Assembly (NCBI GenBank): GCA_025353085.1
Contig: JANXRI010000221.1
Coordinates: 1-14,921 of the forward strand
Source: Betaproteobacteria bacterium
Lineage (GTDB): Bacteria; Pseudomonadota; Gammaproteobacteria; Burkholderiales; SG8-41
Direction: 5' to 3'
DNA: 14,921 nt
In this document: positions 1-6,722 of the stretch, piece by piece
Numbering within the stretch: position 1 is the stretch's first letter
Layout: every line of letters begins with the position of its first letter
The notes under the pieces: generated by a model
Database searches by the model: none
What the model saw: the letters and a program-made list of their open reading frames with translations, nothing else
Told to the model about the DNA's origin: nothing
Position numbers and translations under genes: made by a program

Positions 1-1438
1 GTCGTTCGATGAACGCCGCGCCGACATTGCGCGCCAACTAAGTGCGCAAGCCGCGGCACTCAGTGCTGCCCTGGGCGAAGCCGCGGATTACGCATCTCTG
101 CTCGATGAAGTGACGGCGCTCGTCGAGCGGCCTACGGTTTACGCGGGAAAATTCGAGCCCGAATTTCTTGCCGTGCCGCCCGAGTGTCTGGTTCTTACGA
201 TGCGGCAAAACCAGAAGTATTTCCCGCTGTTTGATCAGGCGGGCAAACTCATCAATAAATTCCTGATCGTGAGCAATATGCGGCTCACGAATCCCGCCAA
301 TATCATCGAGGGCAATGAGCGGGTCGTCCGGCCCCGCCTTGCGGATGCGCAGTTTTTCTTCGAAACGGACAAAAAGATTCGCCTCGAAGATCGTGTGCCA
401 CTGCTCGCGAAGGTCACCTACCACAACAAACTCGGCAACCAGCTCGAACGCAGCGAAAGAGTCGCGTCGCTCGCCGGCCGCATCGCTCACCTGCTCGATG
501 CTGACGGCGCGCTTGCGCAACGTGCCGCCCGGCTCGCCAAATCTGATTTGCTAAGCGGCATGGTCGGCGAATTTCCTGAACTGCAAGGCATCATGGGCCG
601 CTACTATGCGTTAGCCGACGGCGAGGATGCGCGTGTCGCCGATGCGATCGAGCAACATTACCGGCCGCGGTTCGCCAACGACGCATTGCCAAAGGCCGAC
701 GTTGCGATTGTACTTGCGCTGGCGGACAAGCTGGAAACGCTCGCCGGACTATTCGGCATCGGGCAGCAGCCGACCGGAGATAAGGATCCATTTGCGTTGC
801 GGCGCCATGCGCTGGGCGTAATTCGGATTCTGATTGAGGCCAACTTGCTCGTGTCACTGCTTGATCTGGTGAGCGCCGCGTTCGCGGTGTTTCCGCCCGG
901 CATGCTCGCCGACGCGCATTCTGATTTGCGACTCTTCATCCACGAGCGCCTGCGGGGTTATCTGCGCGACGCCGGCTATACGGCGAACGAAATCGAGTCG
1001 GTGCTATGCAGAGAGCTGCCGGCGCGGCTCGATCAATTACCGTTGCAGTTGGCGGCCGTGCGCGCTTTCGCGAGCCTGCCCGAAGCCGCAAGCCTCGCCG
1101 CCGCGAACAAGCGGGTGGCCAATATTCTCAAGCAGGCCGAAGGCAAAGGCGAAACGGTCGCGCGCGCGGAAGCCGCTAAATTGCAAGACCCTGCCGAACG
1201 CGCCTTATTTGACGCGATCGCGACCGCCGTCAAGAACGCAACCCCGCTGTTCGACAAAGGCGATTACACGGGTTACCTGAAAGCGTTTGCGATCCTGAAA
1301 AGCCCCGTGGATGCGTTTTTCGAATCCGTCATGGTCATGGCGGACGACATCGATGTGCGCCGCAATCGCTTAGCCTTGCTCAGCGATTTGCGTCTGAGCA
1401 TGAACCGCGTGGCCGACATTTCCAAGCTCGCCGCATGA
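1..1438 (+). CDS. glyS: Glycyl-tRNA synthetase beta subunit, C-terminal part (5' end outside window)
   Basis: This is the beta chain of the tetrameric alpha2beta2 glycyl-tRNA synthetase, which attaches glycine to tRNA-Gly in the cytoplasm. The frame is open from base 2 with no start, so the gene enters from the left; 478 residues are visible out of roughly 690-700 usual for the family. Recognisable GlyS stretches are PEFLAVPPECLVLTMRQNQKY near the start, NKFLIVSNM, VRPRLADAQFFFETD, KVTYHNKLGNQLERSERV and the GIMGRYYAL and ADKLETLAGLFGIGQQPTG blocks. The end carries the DALR-type anticodon-binding tail (ending near VMVMADDIDVRRNRLALL). The stop overlaps the gmhB start as ATGA, so the two are probably translationally coupled. 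glyQ would be expected just upstream. Identification is firm. Confidence 0.97.
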   Translation, partial: SFDERRADIARQLSAQAAALSAALGEAADYASLLDEVTALVERPTVYAGKFEPEFLAVPPECLVLTMRQNQKYFPLFDQAGKLINKFLIVSNMRLTNPANIIEGNERVVRPRLADAQFFFETDKKIRLEDRVPLLAKVTYHNKLGNQLERSERVASLAGRIAHLLDADGALAQRAARLAKSDLLSGMVGEFPELQGIMGRYYALADGEDARVADAIEQHYRPRFANDALPKADVAIVLALADKLETLAGLFGIGQQPTGDKDPFALRRHALGVIRILIEANLLVSLLDLVSAAFAVFPPGMLADAHSDLRLFIHERLRGYLRDAGYTANEIESVLCRELPARLDQLPLQLAAVRAFASLPEAASLAAANKRVANILKQAEGKGETVARAEAAKLQDPAERALFDAIATAVKNATPLFDKGDYTGYLKAFAILKSPVDAFFESVMVMADDIDVRRNRLALLSDLRLSMNRVADISKLAA

Positions 1439-1968
1439 AGCTCATCATTCTCGACCGCGACGGCGTGATCAATCACGATAGCGCGGAATACATCAAATCT
1501 CCCGCCGAATGGAGTCCTATTCCGGGCAGTCTGGAGGCGATTGCCCGCTTGAACCACGACGGCTATCACGTGGTCGTCGCTACCAACCAGTCGGGCATCG
1601 GGCGCGGGCTCTTCGAAGTGGCGGCGTTGAATGCAATTCACGAAAAGATGCACAAAGCGCTGGCTCAGGTCGGCGCGCGAATCGACGCGGTGTTTTTCTG
1701 CCCACACGCGCAAGACGCCGGTTGTTTGTGCCGCAAGCCCAAGCCAGGTTTGCTCGAAGAAATCGCCCACCGCTTTAACACCGAACTTGCCGGCGTGCCG
1801 AGCATTGGCGATTCTCTACGCGATCTGCAGGCGGCAGCGGAAGTCAAAGCGCAGCCAATACTGGTCCTGACCGGCAAAGGGATGCAAACTCAGGCAGCGG
1901 GCGGCCTGCCGCCTCAAGTTAAGACCTACGCGGATCTCGATCAGGCAGTGAAAGCCATCGTGCAATGA
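1435..1968 (+). CDS. gmhB: D-glycero-beta-D-manno-heptose 1,7-bisphosphate 7-phosphatase
   Basis: This HAD-superfamily phosphatase removes the C7 phosphate of heptose bisphosphate in the ADP-heptose pathway that feeds the LPS inner core. At 177 residues it has family length. Visible motifs are HAD motif I DRDGVIN (Asp7 nucleophile, Asp9), motif II ATNQSG around residue 50, the zinc-binding loop CPH...CLCRKP (Cys89, His91, Cys97, Cys99) that marks GmhB, the KPKPG motif-III lysine near residue 101-103, and motif IV GDSLRDLQAA (Asp126, Asp130). It starts inside the glyS stop (ATGA) and its own stop overlaps the next start in the same way, so it sits mid-operon. A histidinol-phosphatase role is a known alternative for this fold, but the operon context favours GmhB. 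Confidence 0.95.
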   Translation: MKLIILDRDGVINHDSAEYIKSPAEWSPIPGSLEAIARLNHDGYHVVVATNQSGIGRGLFEVAALNAIHEKMHKALAQVGARIDAVFFCPHAQDAGCLCRKPKPGLLEEIAHRFNTELAGVPSIGDSLRDLQAAAEVKAQPILVLTGKGMQTQAAGGLPPQVKTYADLDQAVKAIVQ

Positions 1969-2684
1969 GCGTTTTCCTGCGCTCGTCCCTGTTCGCCGCT
2001 TTTCAACTGTTAATTACACCGCCTTTCGCGCTCATCGCGCTGCTTACGTTTCCGTTCGATCCATTCACCCGCTATCGCATCATCTCGCTGTGGACACGAC
2101 TCGTGCTATGGGCAGTCGAGGCCCTGTGCGGTATCCGTTATCAAGTCGTGGGCGCCGAAAATATTCCCGCGCAAGCGTGTGTCGTGCTGTCCAAACACCA
2201 GTCGGCGTGGGAAACGCTCGCTTTTCAGGTTATTTTTCCGCCACAGGTCTACGTAATCAAGCGCGAATTATTGTGGATACCTTTTTTCGGATGGGGTCTC
2301 GCAATGGTTTCGCCGGTCGCGATCGACCGTAAAGCCGGCGTGCGGGCCTTAAAGCAGATGCTCGCGCAGGGAAAAGACCGTTTGCAGCGCGGTTTCTGGA
2401 TTATCGTATTTCCGGAAGGCACCCGGATTGCGCCGGGCGCCCGCGGCAATTACCAAACCGGTGGCGCTGCGATCGCCGTTCACGCGCGCGCACCGGTGGT
2501 GCCGGTTGCTCATAACGCCGGCGCTTGCTGGCGGCGTCATGCATTTCGCAAATATCCAGGCACGATCACCGTCAGCATAGGCAAGCCGATCGACACCCAT
2601 GGCAAGAAGGCAGATGCGGTGACCCGCGATGTGGAAGCCTGGATCGAAGCGGAAATGCGCCGCCTTGAACATGTCATTGCCTAG
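1965..2684 (+). CDS. plsC: 1-acyl-sn-glycerol-3-phosphate acyltransferase
   Basis: This inner-membrane enzyme acylates lysophosphatidic acid at sn-2 to give phosphatidic acid, the phospholipid precursor. It is 239 residues long. An N-terminal hydrophobic segment (about residues 5-30) is a membrane anchor. The catalytic block is SKHQSAWETLAF: His78 followed after four residues by Glu83, so this is an HX4E rather than the textbook HX4D; that variant is, to my knowledge, common in betaproteobacterial PlsC. The substrate-binding FPEGTR motif is at 149-154 and AIDRKAG near 119. The ATG overlaps the gmhB stop by four bases, and the 3' end overlaps the next gene. A lysophospholipid acyltransferase with different acyl preference cannot be excluded. 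Confidence 0.93.
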   Translation: MSVFLRSSLFAAFQLLITPPFALIALLTFPFDPFTRYRIISLWTRLVLWAVEALCGIRYQVVGAENIPAQACVVLSKHQSAWETLAFQVIFPPQVYVIKRELLWIPFFGWGLAMVSPVAIDRKAGVRALKQMLAQGKDRLQRGFWIIVFPEGTRIAPGARGNYQTGGAAIAVHARAPVVPVAHNAGACWRRHAFRKYPGTITVSIGKPIDTHGKKADAVTRDVEAWIEAEMRRLEHVIA

Positions 2685-3441
2685 ATCGCCGCGACTTGAT
2701 TTCGGGCGCGCCAATGCGCCGGCCCAAAACGCCAGCCGCGAGCGCTACCAGATTGATGGCGTCATCGTCGAATACATACTCAAACGCAGCCAGCGACGCC
2801 GTAGTATCACCTTGACGATCAATGAGGATGGCTTGCGCGTAGGCGCGCCGTGGCGGGCATCGCAGTCGCGCATCGACAAACTGCTCGCCCGGCATGCACA
2901 GTGGATTTCGCTCAAGCTGGCGCAATGGCAGGCGCGCCGGCCGGCGCCCTTCAGTTGGCAAGCAGGTGCTCCCGTGATGATGCTCGGGGAGCCGCTGATA
3001 TTGACTTTGACGAACGAAAAAAGCGTGACGAGGCGAGACGGCGACCGCCTGTGCGTAGGCGTTGGGGTGAACACCGGCGACGATCCGGCGACGCTGGCGA
3101 AACAGGTGACTGCGTGGCTGCGCGACACCGCGCAAAACTGGTTTGAGCAGCGTTCTGCGCATTTCGCCCGCGTTCTCGATGTCCGCGCGCCCAGCATTCG
3201 GCTCTCGAATGCGAGAACGCGCTGGGGAACTTGTCACCCGGATGGCCGCGTGCATCTCAATTGGCGGTTGATCCAGACACCGCCCGCGCTGATCGATTAC
3301 GTGGTGGTGCACGAACTCGCGCATCTGCGTGAACCCAATCATTCTGCGCGTTTCTGGGCCTGGGTCGAGCGCGCAATGCCCGATTACAAGGCACGCCGGC
3401 GGACTTTGCGCCTCGATGGACATCGATTCCTGCTGGCATAA
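2671..3441 (+). CDS. YgjP-type (DUF45/M48-annotated) zinc metallopeptidase
   Basis: This is a predicted cytoplasmic zinc metallopeptidase of the YgjP/DUF45 group, related in fold to SprT. The C-terminal half carries the HELAHLREPNHSARFW signature: HExxH at residues 214-218 counted from the ATG at 2671, followed by the conserved N-H-S-x-x-F-W block. The upstream TRWGTCHPDGRVHLNWRLI block is also typical. The N-terminal part is a beta-rich YgjP domain (IEYILKRSQRRRSITLTI). The frame is also open from an ATG at 2629, but that lies 56 bases inside plsC; the ATG at 2671 overlaps plsC by only 14 bases and gives a 256-residue product of normal length. Substrate is unknown. It is the last gene of the glyS operon seen here. 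Confidence 0.88.
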   Translation: MSLPRSPRLDFGRANAPAQNASRERYQIDGVIVEYILKRSQRRRSITLTINEDGLRVGAPWRASQSRIDKLLARHAQWISLKLAQWQARRPAPFSWQAGAPVMMLGEPLILTLTNEKSVTRRDGDRLCVGVGVNTGDDPATLAKQVTAWLRDTAQNWFEQRSAHFARVLDVRAPSIRLSNARTRWGTCHPDGRVHLNWRLIQTPPALIDYVVVHELAHLREPNHSARFWAWVERAMPDYKARRRTLRLDGHRFLLA

Positions 3442-3633
3442 AACTGATGGCCAAAGCGGGTAAGGAGCCCATGAAAAGCTCTGTGCTAATATTCTTTGAG
3501 TGCATAACGTGACGAAACGTAACGCGGAGTCACCCTCCGGGTCACAACGCGATGCAAACCGGCCGCCTGGTCTTCGAAGCAAGCGCCTTGGTTCAACTGA
3601 TCCCGCTAACCCAGCTAACCCAGCTAAAAAATA

Positions 3634-3798
3634 ATGCGTAAATCCTTCTCGTTCTTAATCCTCGCATCAATGCTTTCAGCCTGCGGGCTCAAGGGCCCGC
3701 TTTACCTCCCTGCGCCAAAACCTGCTGCTGCTCCGCCAGCGGCCCCGATAGCTCCAGATAAACCCGCTGACGACAAAATAAAGCCAGGCACGAAGTGA
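3634..3798 (+). CDS. lptM: LptM-type small lipoprotein (LPS translocon assembly; YifL family)
   Basis: This 54-codon gene is below usual ORF-calling length. It has a short signal peptide (MRKSFSFLILASMLSA) ending in the lipobox LSAC with Cys17 as the lipidated residue. The diagnostic family block follows directly: CGLKGPLYLP, matching the C-G-x-K-G-P-L-Y-x-P core of LptM/YifL. The tail is rich in Pro, Ala and Lys. In E. coli, LptM binds the LptD/LptE outer-membrane LPS translocon and promotes correct LptD disulfide formation. Its TGA overlaps the GTG of lysA (GTGA), the arrangement common in proteobacteria. No Shine-Dalgarno is visible; the start is preceded by a short tandem repeat (CTAACCCAG twice, 3606-3623). 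cyaY, often found divergent next to lptM, is absent here. Confidence 0.92.
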   Translation: MRKSFSFLILASMLSACGLKGPLYLPAPKPAAAPPAAPIAPDKPADDKIKPGTK

Positions 3799-5039
3799 GC
3801 TACTTCGCGTACCGCGACGAGACCTTGCATGCGGAGGGCGTTGCGCTGGAGCGCGTCGCCGCCGAGTTCGGCACGCCCTGTTATGTCTATTCGCGGGCTG
3901 CTCTGGAATCGGCTTATCGCGCTTATGACGAAGCGCTGGTACATCGCGACCACCTGATTTGCTATGCCGTAAAAGCAAATTCCAATATCGCGATTCTCAA
4001 CGTGCTTGCCAGGCTCGGCAGCGGTTTTGACATCGTGTCCGGCGGCGAGCTTGCGCGCGTACTCGCCGCGGGGGGCGACCCGCGCAGAATCGTGTTTTCA
4101 GGTGTCGGCAAGACGGTTAACGAAATAAGGGCGGCATTGAACGCCGGCATCCTGTGTTTCAACGTCGAATCGGAGAACGAACTCGCGCGCCTTGATCGGC
4201 TTGCGGCCGAACTCGGCACGCGCGCACCGGTGAGCCTGCGGGTGAACCCGGACGTCGACGCCAAAACGCATCCTTATATTGCTACCGGGCTTAAAGAGAA
4301 TAAGTTCGGCATACCCTTCACGGCCGCGTTATCGCTATATCGGCAAGCTGCCGCGCTCAAAAATCTGCGCATCATTGGCATCGATTGCCACATCGGCTCG
4401 CAACTTACCGAAATCCCGCCGTTTATCGCTGCACTGCAAAAATTATTGGATCTAGTCGATCGCCTGTCCGCGACCGGCATCGAAATAGGCCATATCGACG
4501 TCGGCGGTGGTCTTGGCATTCGCTATCGCGATGAGACGCCGCCTCCGGTCGCCGAGTACATCCATGCGCTAACGGCTTGCATGGGAGATCGCAAACAGAA
4601 AATAATGTTCGAGCCGGGCCGATCGCTCGTCGGGAACACCGGCATTCTCCTCACGCGAGTGGAGCACCTTAAGCATGGTTCAGACCGTAACTTTGCGGTG
4701 ATCGATGCAGCAATGAACGATTTGATCCGGCCGGCGCTGTATGACGCGTGGCACGATATTCAGCCGGTCACGCCGCGGCGCACGCCCGTCCGTCGCTATG
4801 AAATCGTCGGGCCCGTCTGTGAAAGCGGCGATTTCCTGGGCCATGATCGTGACTTGAGCCTCGCTGAAGGCGATCTCGTGGCGGTTATGTCTGCAGGCGC
4901 GTATGGAATGACGATGAGTTCGAACTACAACTCGCGGCCGCGTGCAGCGGAAGTGATGATCAGCGGAAGCGACATGAATCTCATCCGCGAGCGTGAAAAT
5001 GTTGCGCAGTTATTCTCGACTGAACATTTGTTGCCATAA
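3795..5039 (+). CDS. lysA: Diaminopimelate decarboxylase
   Basis: This PLP-dependent fold-type III decarboxylase converts meso-diaminopimelate to L-lysine, the last step of the DAP pathway. At 414 residues it has normal length. The PLP lysine is Lys60 in CYAVKANSN. Other family blocks are GFDIVSGGEL, VSLRVNPDVD, the phosphate/glycine loop HIDVGGGLG, FEPGRSLVGN, the dimer-interface CESGDFLG (Cys342) and GAYGMTMSSNYNSRPRAAE (Tyr370). Translation starts with GTG inside the lptM stop; no ATG fits the conserved N-terminal FxYRDxxLHAEGV better. It is the last gene of this plus-strand run. A weak hairpin (CGACGG/CTGTCG, 5041-5059) follows the stop but has no clear T tract. Confidence 0.97.
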   Translation: MSYFAYRDETLHAEGVALERVAAEFGTPCYVYSRAALESAYRAYDEALVHRDHLICYAVKANSNIAILNVLARLGSGFDIVSGGELARVLAAGGDPRRIVFSGVGKTVNEIRAALNAGILCFNVESENELARLDRLAAELGTRAPVSLRVNPDVDAKTHPYIATGLKENKFGIPFTAALSLYRQAAALKNLRIIGIDCHIGSQLTEIPPFIAALQKLLDLVDRLSATGIEIGHIDVGGGLGIRYRDETPPPVAEYIHALTACMGDRKQKIMFEPGRSLVGNTGILLTRVEHLKHGSDRNFAVIDAAMNDLIRPALYDAWHDIQPVTPRRTPVRRYEIVGPVCESGDFLGHDRDLSLAEGDLVAVMSAGAYGMTMSSNYNSRPRAAEVMISGSDMNLIRERENVAQLFSTEHLLP

Positions 5040-5135
5040 CCGACGGCAAAAAACTGTCGAAATTTCATCGTCTCGTCACTTCACTACTCAACAAACGACA
5101 GACAAACGACGCACGCGCAAAAAAAATAACATGCA

Positions 5136-5149
5136 GCACGGTACCGTGC
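5136..5149. promoter_or_regulatory. 14-base perfect palindrome between lysA and the micropeptide unit
   Basis: GCACGGTACCGTGC is its own reverse complement. It lies about 100 bases after lysA and 70-80 bases upstream of the proposed -35 of the micropeptide unit. An A-run (5119-5127) to its left would read as a T tract on the minus strand after a short spacer. It could be a binding site for a dimeric regulator or part of a weak minus-strand terminator. The role is unproven; the palindrome itself is certain. Confidence 0.35.
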
Positions 5150-5216
5150 CGCGAGAATTCCGACGGCATACTTGCAACACACCTACCACACTCTTTCAAA
5201 TTATTTTACAAAAATG

Positions 5217-5246
5217 TTGCATTTCTTTTTCTAGGTAGCTTAGAAT
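5217..5246 (+). promoter_or_regulatory. Candidate sigma-70 promoter for the lysine-rich micropeptide
   Basis: A -35-like TTGCAT (5217-5222) is followed after 18 bases by TAGAAT (5241-5246), five of six matches to the -10 consensus; the -35 match is weak. It lies in the most AT-rich part of the 345-base gap between lysA and the micropeptide start (5040-5384). Transcription would begin near 5253 and give a leader of about 130 bases. Within that leader AGTGCA (near 5322) and TGCACT (5344-5349) could pair. Nothing else coding is seen in this gap. Confidence 0.45.
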
Positions 5247-5384
5247 TGGCGCACCAAGCATCGTAATCGCGTTTTGGAAACAGAATGCGAAACACAAGCA
5301 ACAACGTGCACGATGATTTGGGAGTGCAGAAATAAATGTTGTATGCACTTGTAGTTAATTAAACCACTCGTAAGGAGATGAACC

Positions 5385-5435
5385 ATGGCAGCGAAGAAAA
5401 AAGCAAAGAAAAAGAAAGCAGCTAAGAAGAAGTAA
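5385..5435 (+). CDS. 16-residue lysine-rich micropeptide
   Basis: The reading frame encodes MAAKKKAKKKKAAKKK and then TAA: ten lysines and five alanines in 16 residues. The start is well defined, since a strong Shine-Dalgarno TAAGGAG (5371-5377) lies eight bases before the ATG and an in-frame TGA sits two codons upstream (5379-5381). A hairpin terminator begins 15 bases after the stop, so this looks like a one-gene transcript. The composition resembles the AKK repeats of bacterial histone-H1-like tails, so binding to nucleic acid or another polyanion is a reasonable guess, but no function is known to me. Alternatives are a leader peptide, or a small RNA whose coding region is incidental. The ribosome site argues that it is translated. 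Confidence 0.6.
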   Translation: MAAKKKAKKKKAAKKK

Positions 5436-5450
5436 CGGCAGTTGCTTGAG

Positions 5451-5484
5451 CGGGAGCTGGGCTCCCCGGCTCCCGTTATTTGCC
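5451..5484 (+). terminator. Strong hairpin terminator after the micropeptide
   Basis: CGGGAGCTGGG (5451-5461) pairs with CCCGGCTCCCG (5465-5475): eleven base pairs including one G-U pair, with loop CTC. It is followed by the T-containing tail TTATTT. The GC-rich stem right after a stop codon fits intrinsic termination, although the T tract is short and interrupted. Confidence 0.75.
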
Positions 5485-5963
5485 TCATCGTAGTAAACGA
5501 CTGCAGCCAGCGCAGTTGCCGAAGCAACACCTCCCCGCATAAACGCCAGCGTCACCCTCCATCACTCCCGCGTTTCTGTCAGCAACTTGAATTGCGTTTC
5601 AAGTGCTTGATATCTAATCTCATTTTTTTCGACCTTTTCTCGTGCGCTCAAGATGGTCGTGCGCTGCTTAGGTAACGTATCCAACTCGTCGCATCGCCCG
5701 GGCGCGCGTTGACGGGTTCCGCCCAAGAGTTTTTTCGCCTTACTCCGTCGAATTTTTTCCGACCGCCGCCAACGAGATTGTGCCCACTGATCGTTGGAAG
5801 CGCCGCGTGTCAACGCGGTATCCCAATGTGATGCGCGGTTGATTCTGATTTCAGTGCGGCAAAAAAACGGCAATGCGCCTTTGAGAAAGCGCCGACACAA
5901 AGCAACGGTATCGAAAGGGGGCGCACTGGATTTAATCGTGCCACCCTCAGAGCGATAGCGAGC
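5485..5963. other. Intergenic stretch without a convincing gene
   Basis: About 480 bases separate the micropeptide terminator from the end of the minus-strand anti-sigma gene. The longest open frame is on the minus strand, 5900 down to 5562 (112 codons). It begins with TTG, has no visible Shine-Dalgarno, contains no internal Met, and its product is rich in Arg and Lys with a short coiled-coil-like end (EKVEKNEIRYQALETQFKLL). I recognise no family. It could be a degraded gene following the anti-sigma gene, or chance. The base composition is more AT-rich in patches than in the neighbouring genes. No tRNA or strong repeat was seen. Confidence 0.4.
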
Positions 5964-6722
5964 TTACGGATTCATCTGCTGGTAGACGACATTTGCGACG
6001 CGGAGCAGGTCAGCTTTATCAATCTCGCCGGAAATAGCGTAACCAAACTTGCCGTCAACCCAGTAGAACACGCTGACTCCGCGTTCCTCCGCATACCGAA
6101 ATGCGGTTTCCTTACCATCATTGGCGCCGTTGCGAACATAGAGCGTGAGCCGCTGGCCGGTGCCATCCTGAAACATGAATTGTGCAATCGGCCCCTGGTT
6201 GCCGGGCAGCAAACGTCCACCGACTAATTGATAACCAACCGCCGCGAGTTGGGGAATCTTGAGGCTGCCGCCAATTCGCTTAGATAACCACGCGACCAGG
6301 TGCGCTTCCTGGTCCGCGCCGACTTCCACCGGGTGCCGCACTTCGGGGCTATATACAATGTGCGCAATTGCCGCCCGGTGGGCGAATGCCACCGTATCGG
6401 CCGACTTGACTGTGTTGTATTCGTGCAGGAGCCATCCGCTTACGCCGCCGATCGACAACCACGCCAACACAGCCGCATAGCGCGCCAGAGGTAATTTACG
6501 CGCGCCACGTGACGCCGAAATTAGACGTGCCGGCGTCGGCTCAGCCAAGACCGGGCCGAACCATGCGCGCAGCGCCTCATTTTGGTCGCGCCACGCTTTT
6601 ACGCGCCGCGCATCTTCGAGGTGGTTTATCAAGTAATCGTCAATCTCGAGACGACGGGCCTCGGAGAGCCGGCCGTCGACATGCGCGTGGAATTCAGTTT
6701 CCGTCACTGGCAATCCGCTCAT
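5964..6722 (-). CDS. Membrane-anchored anti-sigma factor partner of the ECF sigma factor
   Basis: This 252-residue protein would hold the adjacent ECF sigma factor inactive at the inner membrane. The N-terminal cytoplasmic part (residues 8-65; TEFHAHVDGRLSEARR...LEDARRVKAWRDQNEALRAWF) has the helical anti-sigma-domain pattern seen in proteobacterial anti-sigma factors. It lacks the His-x3-Cys-x2-Cys zinc motif, and no Cys occurs in that domain, so zinc/redox sensing through it is unlikely. A single transmembrane helix (about 81-100, YAAVLAWLSIGGVSGWLL) leads to a periplasmic part of about 150 residues with a C-terminal domain (GGRLLPGNQGPIAQFMF...VFYWVDGKFGYAISG). Its ATG overlaps the sigma-factor stop as ATGA, which supports coupled, stoichiometric synthesis. 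Confidence 0.88.
   Translation of the reverse strand: MSGLPVTETEFHAHVDGRLSEARRLEIDDYLINHLEDARRVKAWRDQNEALRAWFGPVLAEPTPARLISASRGARKLPLARYAAVLAWLSIGGVSGWLLHEYNTVKSADTVAFAHRAAIAHIVYSPEVRHPVEVGADQEAHLVAWLSKRIGGSLKIPQLAAVGYQLVGGRLLPGNQGPIAQFMFQDGTGQRLTLYVRNGANDGKETAFRYAEERGVSVFYWVDGKFGYAISGEIDKADLLRVANVVYQQMNP

Noticed and set aside
3471..3512. 13-codon frame MKSSVLIFFECIT with TAAGGAG-like sequence upstream
   Set aside because: The ribosome-site match is good but the peptide is very short, has no recognisable feature and no terminator or conserved neighbour; not enough to call a gene.
2674..3582. 302-codon minus-strand open frame opposite the YgjP peptidase gene
   Set aside because: It is antisense to a gene with a clear HExxH zinc motif, its product resembles no family I know, and long antisense frames are expected in GC-rich coding DNA.
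3606..3627. Tandem CTAACCCAG repeats read as a CRISPR or iteron array
   Set aside because: Only two full 9-base units and a partial third occur, without spacers or nearby replication or cas genes.
5240..5555. Two overlapping minus-strand frames rich in Phe and Leu opposite the micropeptide
   Set aside because: The Phe/Leu-rich segments are just the antisense of the lysine codons, and both frames cross the terminator hairpin.
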